The notes: a model not told the origin generated them from the letters alone. A stretch of 64,000 nucleotides of DNA from Toxonevra muliebris (GCA_963691655.1 OY829329.1:51189279-51253278); one strand, 5' to 3'; shown: positions 12,194 to 24,001, counted from the stretch's first letter. A program made the numbers and translations.

Positions 12194-12848
12194 GGGGGTA
12201 TTCTACCCGAGATGGTTCGAAAAATCGATTTTTTTTTTTATTTAATATTTTTGATGTAGACAACGAGTTTTATGAGAAAGAAGAGGGGGCAATGTATGGT
12301 CCTGGAATCGCTGATTAACCGTAAGTTACATCATTTGTAAGTACCATGTTTGTAAATCTTTAAACTCGTTTTTCTCAAAAAACCACTTGTCCAATTGACT
12401 TGAAATTTTACAAGGCTACTAAGCAAATGTATTATTTAGGATTATGACGAAAGCATTTGTTTAACTAATGTTTTTAATGCAATATACAAACAAAAACAGG
12501 GCAACAAATCGTCATTTTTTTTCAAACGTCTGATTTAAATTGAAGATTTTTTTTCTTATTCCCAAGATGAGGCGATAGCAGGAAGTCTCACGATTACAAA
12601 ATGAGTTACATTTTGTGTTTCAGAATATTTAAACCGGAGATATCATGTCCACCATGGAGCAACTATTTCGCCAGGCTCAAGTTCGAGGCGTCGAATGAAC
12701 CATTATTAACAAAGATATTTTTAACAGTAAAAACGAAAAGAATGGCTAAAAACCTGTAGAAAAACTTGAACTAAAATATTGAAAAGCTTTTCATTTACAA
12801 CGATTTGAAAACATCGATATTTCGCACCATCTCGGGTAGAATACCCCC
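12194..12848. mobile_element. TTAA-flanked MITE, family A copy 2
   Basis: A 655-bp second copy of the family at 3254-3925, starting GGGGGTATTCTACCCGAGAT and ending with the inverted form. TTAA lies at 12190-12193 and 12849-12852. The interior is nearly collinear with copy 1, with small indels (a gain of GTAAGTTACATCATTTG-like sequence and loss of the GGGACGG block). No coding capacity. Confidence 0.75.
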
Positions 12849-13086
12849 TTAATACCGCATCATTGCTGTTCAAGTGTATCAGACCTCAAAAATCATTGAG
12901 TCAGTTCCAAGCGAAAGGGGACATAAGAAAACTTCAGCGCCTACTCCTCCGTCTGGGTAAATTCAATTAGATTACAATCCCAATTCCAATTCCACGAAAT
13001 TTGTGATTGGTACTTTTTGGTTTCAATTCCTTAGTAATAAATTTGATAAAAGCTTCAATTCCTTTACAAGAAATTGTAATTGGAAA

Positions 13087-13679
13087 CACTGTCCGACAAA
13101 AATCATTTTTTTTCAAAAAAAAAACAAGGATCTGAAAGTGGATTCTGATAGAAGTCGAGAAAAAAAATTATACGTATCTCGGCGTTTTAAAAGTTTACGC
13201 CTAATTTTCTTTTTACGTGGCCCTAAAGTTTGCCCATTTCTAACAGGCTAAGTATAATAAATCATAGGACAACTTTTTAGTTTTGCATCCAAGCTTGTTT
13301 GTATGTTCAGCAACTTATAATAGAATTTTTCGTAGAATATATTCTTTCAACATATTAACCCTTTAGTGCCCACCGTTATGGGTTTTTTTGTGCCCTTTTC
13401 AAACAAAGTTACATTTTTGACCCATTACGAGGGTCGATAGTGGGTTAATATGTTCAAAAAATATATTGCCCATGAAATTTTATTATAGGCCACTGAACAA
13501 CAAAAATCTGTAAAATTGGTTTTAGGGAACATAAACCCGAATTCCAAAAATGTTTTAAATTTTCACCTTTTATACGCAATGAACAAGTGTGTCTTTAAAA
13601 GCACGTATAATTTTTTTTCTCGAGTTCTATCAGAACCCACTTTCTGATCCTTATTATTTTTTTTGTGTGTTGAACAGTG
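13087..13679. mobile_element. Foldback-type MITE, family D copy 1
   Basis: The ends CACTGTCCGACAAAAA and, inverted, CACTGTTCAACACACAAAA frame arms of about 90-110 bp; GATTCTGATAGAAGTCGAG in the left arm is mirrored by CTCGAGTTCTATCAGAACC in the right. The centre contains a small inner inverted repeat starting TTAACCCTTTAGTGCC at 13356 and closing with TAGTGGGTTAA at 13447. A second, right-truncated copy is at 57838-58318. Related ends occur at 19813 and around 52638-53410. Confidence 0.65.
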
Positions 13680-15685
13680 TAATTAAAACTTTAAATTCCT
13701 AGGTAATGGAATTGACAAAATTTTGGATTCCAATTGAATTCGAATTGTATTTTGTAATTAAAAATATATCTATTCCTTAAAGGAATTGAAAAAGTAATTG
13801 AATAGAAATAGATTAATATTTAAGTGTAATAAATTACTTGCTTGGAATTACATTGATTGAAAGTAATTGATTCCCTTTTATTTCAATTCCAAAATATAAA
13901 GAAATGTTTTTATTCCACAAATTGTTGATATTACTAAAAGATTTTTATACTTTAATTTAGAATCAATTTTCCTTATAATTTCCTGTAGACATTTCAAATC
14001 ATAGTAAACTTTTCATTGAAATCACTAGCCTCACACCTTCTTTATCATGCGCTTATGCCACAAATATCTATTCATTACATAAACTCAGGTACGCATGTTA
14101 ATTTGCAACTCATTAGACGTTACTACAACACACTTTTAAACACCTTTTAAATTCAACTCCGTAAGTAAGTAAGTAAGTAAATACTACTTAAAATGGAATT
14201 ATCTCAAATATGAAGGCAGGAATGCATTAAAAAAACGCCTTCAAATTCGCAAAGTAAATATCATCACATTTTGTAGCAGCAACACATTTTATTTAAAAAA
14301 AAATCTAATAACAACAACAACAAAAACAAACAACATACTATACATTCGCAAATCCCATATTTATTTCACATAAAGTTGTAAACACTGAAATTTTATTTGG
14401 ATTTTTAATGAGCATTTGTCGTCACCGTCATCGTCATCGTCATTGTCGTCGTCGTCGGCTCTTAAGCTTTCCTGTATTATTGGCAACAAGTACGAATTCA
14501 CCTGTGCATCTAAGTAGCAGTATTAGCTGCATACTTTCTTATCATTAACAACATCTTCGTCATCATCTTCACCGCTTTCATTGCCGTCCTCATCGCAGTT
14601 GTTAACGTCGCCTTCATCGTCTTTGCAATAAAATACGCTAAATGAATACAGCTCGAACTAGTTTTGCCATTTCGTACATGTTTGCTTTTTTCTACCTTAC
14701 AGTGCATGCCAAATGAATATGTCCTGTTGTTGTTGTTGTTATTGTTGTCGTGGCTGCCACTTTAAGTGATTGTGCTCGTTTAGAATTTTAATTGCTCAAT
14801 GTTAATTGTCATGAGTGCTGAAGAGGAAAGTTCAGTTCATAAAAATTAAAACATTATGTGCTCGAATTATCACCGCGATTAATCATAATCGTTGTTACTC
14901 ACACACACACACACACACACACTACACCCAAATTGATTGCATCATTAAATGCCAAAACTTATGATGATTTTATAAAGGTGAAAATTTCACTTAAATGGTT
15001 TGTTCTTCTTTTTGTTGTTGTAACAATTTTACACTTTTCATAAATTTCAACCTCCAATATTTTATTTTATTTTTTCTAGACTTTTCTTTTAAGACTTTAT
15101 TATTTACGAGCATTATTCGTGTGTATTTCTTTCGGCATTACAACTTCCTTTTCTACTGCTCCTAAATATAAATACATCTTTTTTTTTGGCATTATTATGG
15201 GAGTTAGTGTATCTCATCTTCTTCTCAATCCCCTTTCTTCTCCTTCTTCTTCTACTGCTTTTCATTGTTATTCTTTTTCTTTTAAACATCCTATAGAGCA
15301 AGCTGATGATCCCAAAACGATTATGACTTTGTCCCAGGTGTTTTTTATACAATGTAATATCGTAAAGGTTTCTATAACAGTATGCGCAAAAATTATTGTT
15401 TTCTTTTACTGCTTTAATATGAGTATGAGTTGCTATTGAGTTTTTGTTGTTATAGTACTTACTTCAATCGGTGTGAGAATTTGTAAAGGGATTATTATTA
15501 GAATTTTATTTTGTTTTTTTTTTTTGGAGTAAGCTCAAACATTTTATTTTATAGCTATTTTGGTTCTTCTAAACTCATATTCGACCATATTTCAGAATTG
15601 ACTTCTACAAAAATACTGTATAATAATATCTCCTAAATTATATGAGTTAAAACAAAATAATTGCGGATACAGCCAGAGCCATTCC
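13680..15685. other. TE-poor, microsatellite-rich DNA
   Basis: It contains GTAA repeats near 14161, CAA/CAAC runs near 14310, GTC/ATC runs near 14420-14460, GTT repeats near 14727, and a (CA)n tract at 14898-14922. Frames such as 15119-15439 have no recognisable domain. It could be intronic or intergenic. Confidence 0.4.
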
Positions 15686-15689
15686 AAAG

Positions 15690-16165
15690 CAGCTAGAGTT
15701 ATTCAAAAGCAATCTGAGGAAGTTCACTGGAGCTGACCTCCAATTAAAATTTATGAAAGACAATCAGAGGAGCAATGGCCAGTCAGGGACAGTAAGACCC
15801 AATCGACGAAAGTGAGGGGTCTTGAAAAGCAGAGAAGAAGGCAACGGAAGCCTGTTAGAAACAATAAAAAGGGGTGCCAGAAGCGATAAGAGGCAGTGAG
15901 AAGGAATCAGAAGGATTACAAGACAGTAAGGGGCAATAAAGAACAGCAAAAGATAATGACAGACAGAGAGATATAATGAAAAGTACCAAGAGGCAATCAA
16001 GGACATCAAATTGTCAAAAGCAGTCAAAATCCGTCGTAGATAGAATAAAAAAAAGGTAGATAGAGCCGATTGAAGATAATCAGTAGCTGTCAGAAGGAAT
16101 TACAAGCAATTATAGGTGATGTGAAGGAATCAAAGGCAGCCGGGTGCTGTTTTAGAAACAGAAAA
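15690..16165 (+). repeat. Degenerate purine-rich repeat (GGCAGTCAGAAG type)
   Basis: Variants of AGGCAGTCAGAAGGAATC recur irregularly across about 475 bp: AGAGGCAGTGAGAAGG, GAGGCAATCAAGGAC, GTCAGAAGGAATTAC. It is an eroded minisatellite. The open frame on the minus strand (15764-16027) follows from the purine bias. Confidence 0.55.
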
Positions 16166-16317
16166 AAACTTAAACAGTGTAAACTAATTTAATGTATCAT
16201 ATTTTTGGTAGACTATGAAAATTAAATCGTTTCAAAGTCTTGACTACTTTGTTTCTGTCTAGTTTATTTCAAGTAATGTGTATTAGGCAAAATTAACGTA
16301 TCATCACAATAACAGTA

Positions 16318-17171
16318 CACTCGAAAAATAAGTACATGAAACAGCTTTAAAAATAAAATTTTTTGTTTACAACATTCAGCCAACATTAAAAACTATCAAA
16401 ATTGACATTACAAAATGTAATTGTAAAATTACTGAATTGAACATAAAAAATGTGTAAATGATGTTAAAACAATGTAATTTTAACATTAAAAATGTAAAAG
16501 AAATACATTATTTTAATACAATATTAATACTTAATCCGTCAAAAGGATATGAAAAAATGTAACATTAAAGCAAAATTAATGTAGAATTGATATGGCAATA
16601 ATGTATAACTGATATTACAAAATGTAAATCTGATATAAATTTAACGTAGAATTGAAAATTTAGAATGTTAAATAAAACATTGTTTATAAAGAAGTTTTTT
16701 GAATCTTTTATTGTTTTATTTCTGTAATAACAATTTTTGATAATAATGTTTAAACATAAATAACTCCAAAAAAGTAAGATTTTTAAATCACGTTTTAGTT
16801 TATTGTACTCATTTTATTTATTAATATTTCCACACTTTTTTCACAATTTTTTTCACACTGTTTTCATTTAAACTATTATTGTGCGGCACTGAAAAAAAAT
16901 ACGCATACTCTCATCCCGACGAAACGCAAAACTATTTTGCAATTAAAAAGTGTTGCCAGTTTAAATTTTTTATGCTATACTTATGCAAAAAGTATTGCCA
17001 GTCCTAATTTTTAATGCTATATCAGCCTGTTTACATTTTAAATGTTAAATTTGCACAGGGTAATATCAATTTTACATGAAAAATGTATTAAGTAATAAGA
17101 ATATTTTTAATGTAATTTTTAAAATAACATTACAAAAATATCAATTTAACATTGCACTTTTGTTTTGAGTG
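16318..17171. repeat. AT-rich noncoding element with CACTC ends
   Basis: The DNA is full of TGTAATTTTAACATT-like motifs on both strands. CACTCGAAAAATAAG at the left and the inverse of CACTCAAAACAAAAG at the right could be short TIRs. I see no clear target duplication, so the borders are tentative. No protein is encoded. Confidence 0.4.
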
Positions 17172-17418
17172 TGCATATAGAGATGAGCAAATCAGACAGC
17201 CGTTTTGAAATCTGTAATGATTTCTAATCAGTGATCTTAGTGATAGTTCTTAGTCTTTCAATATCGTATATAAGCTACTGATATTTGAAATCGTAACCCA
17301 GAATTACAGATTTGATTTCAAATATCTTCACTGAATAGAGATATTGAAAGAAACTTTCATTACCGTTCTATATACTTATTTGTTGTTGTGTTTTTCTCAT
17401 TATAACCAGTCTACCTAA

Positions 17419-17494
17419 CGTCGCCTGAGAATTGATTTGGCGTATAGGTATTCGAATTTGTTTACACATACGCCAAATCAATTCTCAGGCGACG
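17419..17494. repeat. Perfect 27-bp inverted repeat (hairpin) with 22-bp loop
   Basis: The left arm 17419-17445 (CGTCGCCTGAGAATTGATTT, then GGCGTAT) is exactly reverse-complementary to 17468-17494. The 15-bp sequence AATTCTCAGGCGACG recurs alone at about 23182-23196. It may be a tiny foldback element or the head of a transposon whose other half is lost. Confidence 0.75.
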
Positions 17495-17534
17495 ATAAGT
17501 TAGTAGGAAGCAGAGGCATTTGAAGGCAGTGTGA

Positions 17535-17665
17535 AGGTATGGGTAAGGTATGGGTAAGGTATGGGTAAGGTATGGGTAAGGTATGTTAAGGTATGGGTAA
17601 GGTATGGTAAGGTATGGGTAAGGTATGGGTAAGGTATGGGTAAGGTATGGTAAGGTATGGTAAGG
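17535..17665 (+). repeat. GGTATGGGTAA minisatellite
   Basis: About a dozen units of GGTATGGGTAA, several shortened to GGTATGGTAA. The minus-strand frame over it (17500-17754) is a by-product of the repeat. Confidence 0.85.
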
Positions 17666-17669
17666 TGGC

Positions 17670-19921
17670 TAGAGGTGGTTTGAAACAATCTATCTAGAAG
17701 TAAACGAAATCTGAAGCTGTTGACAGTAAGTGCCACTCTGAGGAAGAATGGCAAATACTATTAAAGATAGCCAAATAAAACAGATATTATATCGTGAAGC
17801 AGGCAAAAGTAGTAAGATGTAGCACTAGTGAATCATAAAAGGAACGGGTTTGTGAAACAAACACCAAAAGACTATCAGAATTTATTAGAAAATGTTGCAG
17901 GAAGTTGCTCGAAATCAGACGTCATCAAATTTTAATTATTCATTTCTATCTGACAATTAATTAAAATTGTGAAATTTATAGCGTAGGAGGCAACATTGAG
18001 TAAAAATAAACTTAGTTAAATTGAAAGCGAAAAAATAATAATATTGTGTCTATAGTTTCAAGGAAGCAATAAAAAAAATATGAAACCCTCCATTCCCCCC
18101 AAGTTACTGATATTAGATTTTGGAAGATATAAGCACCCACATACATACATAAAAACTATGAACATTGATGATAATACTTCAATAAAAACGCAGCTTTTCA
18201 ATGCACTACTATAGTTAAATTATGAGATAAAAATTTTTAAGGTATCATTCATCAGTTACATATACATATTTAACACACAACTTCCCCTACCCTACCCTCC
18301 TACTTTAGTTAACATTTCAGTTTATTCACAAAAAAACAAAAGCAACAACAACAACGGCAACCATCAAATATTATGTGAGTCCTTTGTGTATTGTTCGTAA
18401 GTTTATCTGACAAAAGACACGACTAACCAATTTTCAGCAAATTTAATACCTTTCTCTAAGCAACAACAAGAATAACAGCACCAGCAACAACAACAACAAC
18501 AGTAAGAACATTGGCTTTCCTCTAAATGGGAGGAAAAGTTTAGCTACTCACTCATACATACATAAATATATACACACGTATTTAGAGCAGACGGACAAAT
18601 TTACTTTTGCTAGCTGTTGCTGGTGGAAATACTACCAAGTATGTGTGCGTATGTCGCACATACCGACAGACATACATATGTAGCTTGCTAAGTATTCGTT
18701 GTTTTTGTATCCTGCTGTTGCACATTCAACGCATACATACGTAAATAGCAGCACAATACACATACATATACATATCTGCGAACAAAAAACGACAACGATT
18801 TTTGTTTTTGATGAATTTTGTAATTTAAGCTTTCATCAGGAATATTGAATTAAATACAAAATCCTTTATCGGTATACCTATTTATGAATGTATGAGTATG
18901 GCGTAGTAAGTGAGAGTAGCTGCATGAAGTTGCTCATTCTATAGTGCACACACATATTTACTCAATCGTATGTACATATATAAGTTACATATACATACGT
19001 AAGTGTGTTTGGTCCTTTTGGAATTTTGCCTCTCACAAAATTTCAACAACAACAAAGAATTATGTGATATGAGTTAATTTCATTTGAATATACGCTGCTT
19101 TTTTGCAAGCGGTAAAATTCAGCTCAGTGTAGATTTCATACATATGTGCATGCATACAAAGACTCATTCATATATACGTGTGTATGAGTGTGTGTGTACA
19201 ATTTCCAGGCATTTATGTTTATAAAGTTAATATCGGATTTATGCTGATATTTTTGTTTATTGTATGCATTCTCTAAATATGTATGTGTGTATGTAAGTTT
19301 GTCTTTTTTTTCTTATTTATATAAGTCTGTATTTGTTTGTCCTTTGTGTCTGATTGGTTGAATGAATTCGTCGCAATTATATGTGTTCAGTATGTGAACT
19401 TATCAGTGTCTGGCAGACGTCTGTGGTTTATTAAATTTTTGAGAAAGAATCTCTTTGTCTTTATTAGTACAAACTTTCACTTTCTCTTTCTATTTCTTGA
19501 AAAGTCTCTCATTGTTTTGCCAATTTTCTTTTAAATTAAAATTTTTTAATCAATTTTGTTTTTTGCCAATTAATTAAAGATCCTGCAATTTGACTCATGC
19601 TATTTTCATCGTCTTTTGTTCTCCTCTATAATGAAAGTTTATCAGTTTTATGGACAAGGTTTCTTGAACGTTGGCAACTTTAGAAGAGTGTGGGTACGAG
19701 ACATTTAAAATGTTAAATGGGGCCTTATCCGATTTTATTAAGGACTGCGTTTAAACAACATCTTTGGTCATATTTTTCGCCTGTGGACTAAGTTAAACTC
19801 AGACATATTACACTGTACAACAAAAGCAAAAAAAAAAATCCCCAGATAAAGTGTTTTTAGGTGGACTTGCGTGTCGTTGGTCATGATTATATAGGCGCTT
19901 TACAGTTCTTGTGTTTTTTTT
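17670..19921. other. TE-poor noncoding DNA with CAA and CATA repeats
   Basis: It contains CAACAA stretches (18340-18500), many ACATACATA motifs (18540-19280) and a single family-D-like end (ACACTGTACAACAAAAGC at 19812). No gene is supported. Confidence 0.4.
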
Positions 19922-19925
19922 TTAA

Positions 19926-20204
19926 CCCTGAAAGGACATGAGTCGTCGAATCGACGACGAATGTTTACGCTTTACAAATTTTTTCTCTAAGTAAGTGTTG
20001 GTAAACATTTAATTTATAAATAAATGTTATTAAGAAAAATGTCCATTAATTTTTCTATATAGTAAATTAACCAAATAATGGGAAATAATTAATTTTCAAA
20101 ATTATAGGTGTATAGATCATGTGTATGAACTCTTTGAATAATGCTGTCGTTGTTTCGACAAATCATGACCTTTACGTTTAAAAAATATGCATGTACTTCC
20201 AGGG
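19926..20204. mobile_element. piggyBac-type MITE, 279 bp
   Basis: TTAA at 19922-19925 precedes CCCTGAAAGGACATGAG. The element closes with CATGTACTTCCAGGG followed by TTAA at 20205-20208. CCC-starting ends next to TTAA are the hallmark of piggyBac insertions. The interior has mirrored GTCGTCG/CGACGACG and TCGTTGTTTCGACAA motifs and no ORF. Confidence 0.72.
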
Positions 20205-20208
20205 TTAA

Positions 20209-20544
20209 ATGTCATTAGTTAAAGTAGGATATATCAAGCAAAAATAAACGTAATAAAATAATATTCTTTTTTAATTAGAAATGTTCAGTATCTGAGAGAA
20301 AATGATTCACTATTAAATTCTCAAAACTTCATGCCTGTGCACTATCAATCCCACTATTCCTCTTTCCCCTGTTGTGGCAAAAGTTCTTCGAGAAAAATAT
20401 TGTATATAAAAAGTGATAAAGGGGCCCACATAACAGAACTTTACTAGTTCCACTATATTGGAATTATCAACAACTGGAGAACTTTCTCTATCTCTGCACA
20501 GAGCGTCAACAAATCTTGATCAGCAGTACTTGATCTAGATCAAA
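20209..20544. other. Spacer upstream of hAT relic
   Basis: No recognisable feature; part of it may be decayed hAT sequence out of frame. Confidence 0.3.
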
Positions 20545-21603
20545 ATGTAACTTACGGCTATTGAATCCAAAGCGGCATCAAAACTAATCAGTTTTGTTAA
20601 GAAAAGACGACCTCGATAGCCTAGTGGATAGTGCACTAGACTTTCATCTGTGAGGTTCGGGTTCGATTCCCGTCTTCGCCTGGTGGTTAATTTTCATTAC
20701 TTTCTTATATTCACTATCAATATGAAGTGTATGAGAATTATAAGATAGTGTACAAGACACGCATTGGTTGGTAATGGCAAAACCACCAAGCCGATAAAAA
20801 ATTGCCACACCGCCGTTCGGAATCAGCGTTAAACTGTAGGTCCAACTATGTGGTATCACAATGGGTCGTTCAGGCCTAAGTGTGTCTCTCGACAGCCACT
20901 CCAACCTAACCTAAGAAAAGGGAACCCCAATTATTAATCAATGATGTTTTGAATGCTGCGCTGTTTTTAGATCCCCGTTTTCGCAGAACATTTTCCTCAT
21001 CACAAAAGGAAAACGCCAAGCAGCATTTGAAAACCAAACCAATTTGCACGCGAATTAATTGCTTTAGAACAGGTTGGCACTTCATATTTAGTGCATAATT
21101 CAAAACAGAAACACATTCGTAAATACTTTCAATTGTTTTCAGCCCAGCAACACTTTTAGAGGCAGTTCCCCTCCTGCGTTTCATAGCACAAGCAACGTGA
21201 GCAATCATTTGATGTTAGATGAATCCAGCAACCAGAGCTCTTCGTCTTTGCTTAAGGAATCTTTGAAGGAGTTGAAGGTAGAATCATCTTCAGTTGAGGA
21301 AGTAGGCAACGAAAACTCCCGCGAAATTCTGGCCTCATACGCTGAAATTGAGAAGTTTAAGCCAACAGGTCTTGATATTGACGGTGACTTAATAAGCTAT
21401 TGGGAGGAGAAAAAGTTTTCATATCCATTTTTGCGACAACTGGCACTGGGTTATGTACCCATGCTGTACCAGCCACTCAAATATCAGTGGAAAGGGCGTT
21501 CTCAGCCTTACGATTGGTATTAAGCGACCAAAGATATAATATATCTGAAGATAAGTTGGCAAGCATTATGATCGTAAAACTTAATAATAATGCTTTCGAA
21601 TAA
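20545..21603 (+). pseudogene. hAT transposase C-terminal part, split by a SINE and frameshifted
   Basis: If the SINE at 20607-20911 and one target copy are skipped, the frame runs through the insertion as AASKLISFVKKREPQLLIND and on to AALFLDPRFRRTF, a pattern of the catalytic core of hAT transposases. Further on lie a Ser-rich linker, then GDLISYWEEKKFSYPFLRQL, a one-base shift near 21450, and VPATQISVERAFSALRLVLS ending at a stop at 21601. The last piece is the hATC dimerisation domain that closes this family. The N-terminal BED finger and most of the catalytic domain are missing. It is dead, but the family assignment is firm. Confidence 0.85.
20607..20911 (+). mobile_element. tRNA-derived SINE with LINE-like tail
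   Basis: The first 75 bases resemble a tRNA. TAGCCTAGTGG matches the pol III A box, GGTTCGATTCC matches the B box, and the loop CTTTCAT would place a Glu (TTC) anticodon. The body ends in GGTATCACAATGG...CCTAAGTGTGTCTC...CCTAACC, like the 3' tails of the LOA-like LINEs here (29585-29687 and 35336-35655). A perfect 9-bp duplication, TAAGAAAAG, flanks it (20598-20606 and 20912-20920), so the insertion is fairly recent. Transcription would start internally from the A/B boxes. It is not a functional tRNA. Confidence 0.88.
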
Positions 21604-21759
21604 TCCACAATTCCTGCTATTTAGGGTGATTCCGTCACCACCTCTCATATTGGTTATCGGGATGGTGTCATCCTATATAAATACGTATAAATAAAAGTAA
21701 ATAATATTTTGTACTAAATAATAGTTATTATCAATATTAATAAATTTTTTTTGTTCATA

Positions 21760-22627
21760 AAGTGCGGTTCACGCCAAATTGGCACGCTTTGTTGTGGTCA
21801 CCACGTCGCCCCTAGTCATAAGAACAACAAATTTTTTACTGCGATTTGTTTACAATACCGTTACCGTTAGTTGATAAATTTTTCATATTAATTGATCGCA
21901 AGTTGGTGATTGTGTGCACAATGGAAGCTGCAAATAGAAAATTGATTGTGAACAAATTTATTGAAAATCCGTCGTGGTCTGGTTCAAAGATTGCGAAAGT
22001 GTTAAATATCTCCAAAAGAACGGTATGTAGAGTTATAAAACGATATAAAGAAACTCTTAGTGTTGAAAGAGCTAAAAAAGTTGTGAACAAAACGGGAACT
22101 ACCAACCTAAAATTAAAGGCAAAGATCTTGAGGTCCATCAAAAGCAATCCCGGACTATCGGATAGATAGTCACCACCATTCGCCAGTGAAGTTTTGGCCT
22201 GATTTAGCCAGTTGCCACTACTCTAAGAAAACCATGGATTGGTATCAGACAAATAAAGTAGATGTAGTGCCCAAATATATGAATCTACCCAATTGCCCTC
22301 AGCTTCGACCGATCGAAAAATACTGGGCTATTACAAAATATAAGTTGAAGAAAAATGCAGGTATTGTCAAAAATTTGAATTCATTGTTACTAAAATGGAA
22401 CCAAATAGCCGCAAAAGTATCCAGAGCGGATGTTCAAAGGTTGATGGGGTGCATTAAAAGGAATACCCGGAGCTTTTTGCACAACAAAGAAATTTAAATC
22501 TTTTAATATTATAGTATTAAAACGCAATATTAAACTTATCATTTAATGCATTATTTGTTATTCTGAGTGTTCTGGTTAAAAAGATACAGCAACTTTCCTG
22601 CGTGCCAATTTTGCGTGAACCGCGCTT
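21760..22627 (+). mobile_element. DD37E-type Tc1/mariner element, internally deleted
   Basis: TIRs are AAGTGCGGTTCACGCCAAAT at the left and the inverse of AAGCGCGGTTCACGCAAAAT at the right. TA flanks both ends (21758-21759 and 22628-22629). The interior holds the two ends of one transposase gene. At 868 bp it is shorter than a full copy (about 1.3 kb). Confidence 0.8.
21921..22497 (+). pseudogene. DD37E transposase relic (HTH plus C-terminal catalytic end)
   Basis: The ATG at 21921 is chosen because MEAANRKLIVNKFIENPSW opens the helix-turn-helix; SGSKIAKVLNISKRTVCRVI is the recognition region. A stop at about 22167 follows LSDR. The downstream frame, 22186-22497, starts inside the catalytic domain at KFWPDLASCHY and continues to NCPQLRPIEKYWAITKYKLK. 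There are 37 residues between that Asp and the Glu, which marks the DD37E group. The first catalytic Asp and the middle are deleted. A second, fuller but more decayed relative lies at 24002-24997. Confidence 0.82.
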
Positions 22628-22660
22628 TAATTATTATAAATCAATAAAAATTGAATTCCT

Positions 22661-22816
22661 CACTCATAATAGTTACAAGTGGACGTAAAAAGTATTTCTA
22701 TTAAAATAAAAGTTACCGTTAACGTAAAAAATATTTTCCACTCATAATAATTATAAGTGGACGTAAAAAAATATTTCTTGCAAAATAAAAGTTATCGGCA
22801 ACATAAATAATTTTTT
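22661..22816. repeat. 78-bp sequence in two tandem copies
   Basis: CACTCATAATAGTTACAAGT starts at 22661 and recurs as CACTCATAATAATTATAAGT at 22739, with matching sequence (GGACGTAAAAA, AAATAAAAGTTA) through each unit. It may be subterminal hAT-element sequence. Confidence 0.7.
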
Positions 22817-22819
22817 CTT

Positions 22820-24001
22820 ATTTATAATTATTATGAAGCAATATTTATTTAAAATTCCAAATTGTAGGCAATTTTTCCCTTCATACAGATTTAAATAATA
22901 ATTATTTTGGGTCCCTGGACGGCGATTAACTTTTGTTGGGATCGAGTTAGCAAGTTAGAATTTTAGATGGTTTTTGGCCACAATATTAGTCACTCACAAC
23001 GAAGGTGGTATTTTAAAAACTGACTACAGATTCTTGTTCAGCTTCCCAAAATCAATTTAAAACATTTCAAGAATCTTCATATGGTTCACTCTTACCGGTA
23101 TAGGGTACAATAATAATAAAAAGCACCGATCTAACTTAGATTTTAAAGACCTAGCCATACAAAAAGAATATGAGTTTTGCAAATTCTCAGGCGACGTATA
23201 GTTTTCATAGCTGTCATAGTTGGGATACCTGTCGGTTTGCCAAAATTTAATTTAGAAAGAAAACTTGTAAGGGTGAAATTTAGAATTTTCGACTTAAGGT
23301 GGCCATAAATTTTGTCAAATAAATAGCAATGATATTAGCATCATTGCATAGGTATTTATAGGTAGGAATAAGTTTTTCATAGATACTAGTCAAGATTCAA
23401 CAGCTAGAGAAATTTATGGAGGGAAAACTGAAAATTTTGGGTGGACATCAAAGACAATTAGTATCGTTAACGAGATTATAATGACAGGCTTTTTGGTCGA
23501 AATTTTAATACGCAAATAGCGGAAAGAACAGCGTGCAATACTTTTCTTATGGGAACTAGGATGAATTTAATAAGGAAAAAAGTTATGAAAATTCAAATTG
23601 GACTTAGACTAAGCACATCTATCTTCTTTAAGCTGAAATTAATGATGAGAAAATGTCTCCGAGATAAGAGTAAAGTGGCCATGCTTCTTTTGTCTTCCTA
23701 TAATAGAGACAAAATTCATTCAAAATCCTTTTGGGAAATCGTTTGGCTTGGGAGCACGCAAATTTGCCATAACATATTACTTCTAGGATCATTAGCTTGC
23801 CCCAATTAACTACCATCAATGATTTTGACATCACTGATTAGTTATTTGTTTGTAGAAATAACTATACTAAGGAGTGAGATCGAAAAAATCTTAACATATA
23901 TAAAATTCAATAATTTTTAAACGGTTGATCTTAGAGTTTTGATTTTTTTTATTTAATTGATAATATTTTACAAATTACAGAAAAATATAACTTTTATAGT
24001 T
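22820..24001. other. Noncoding spacer
   Basis: It includes the lone 15-bp half-hairpin at 23182. No gene is supported; the frame 23549-23809 has no known motif. Confidence 0.4.

Noticed and set aside
20607..20681. Functional tRNA-Glu gene
   Set aside because: Acceptor stem pairing is poor, and the sequence is the head of a SINE with a target duplication and LINE-like tail.
20644..21208. Minus-strand frames of 86 and 100 codons
   Set aside because: Shadows of the SINE and the hAT relic on the opposite strand.
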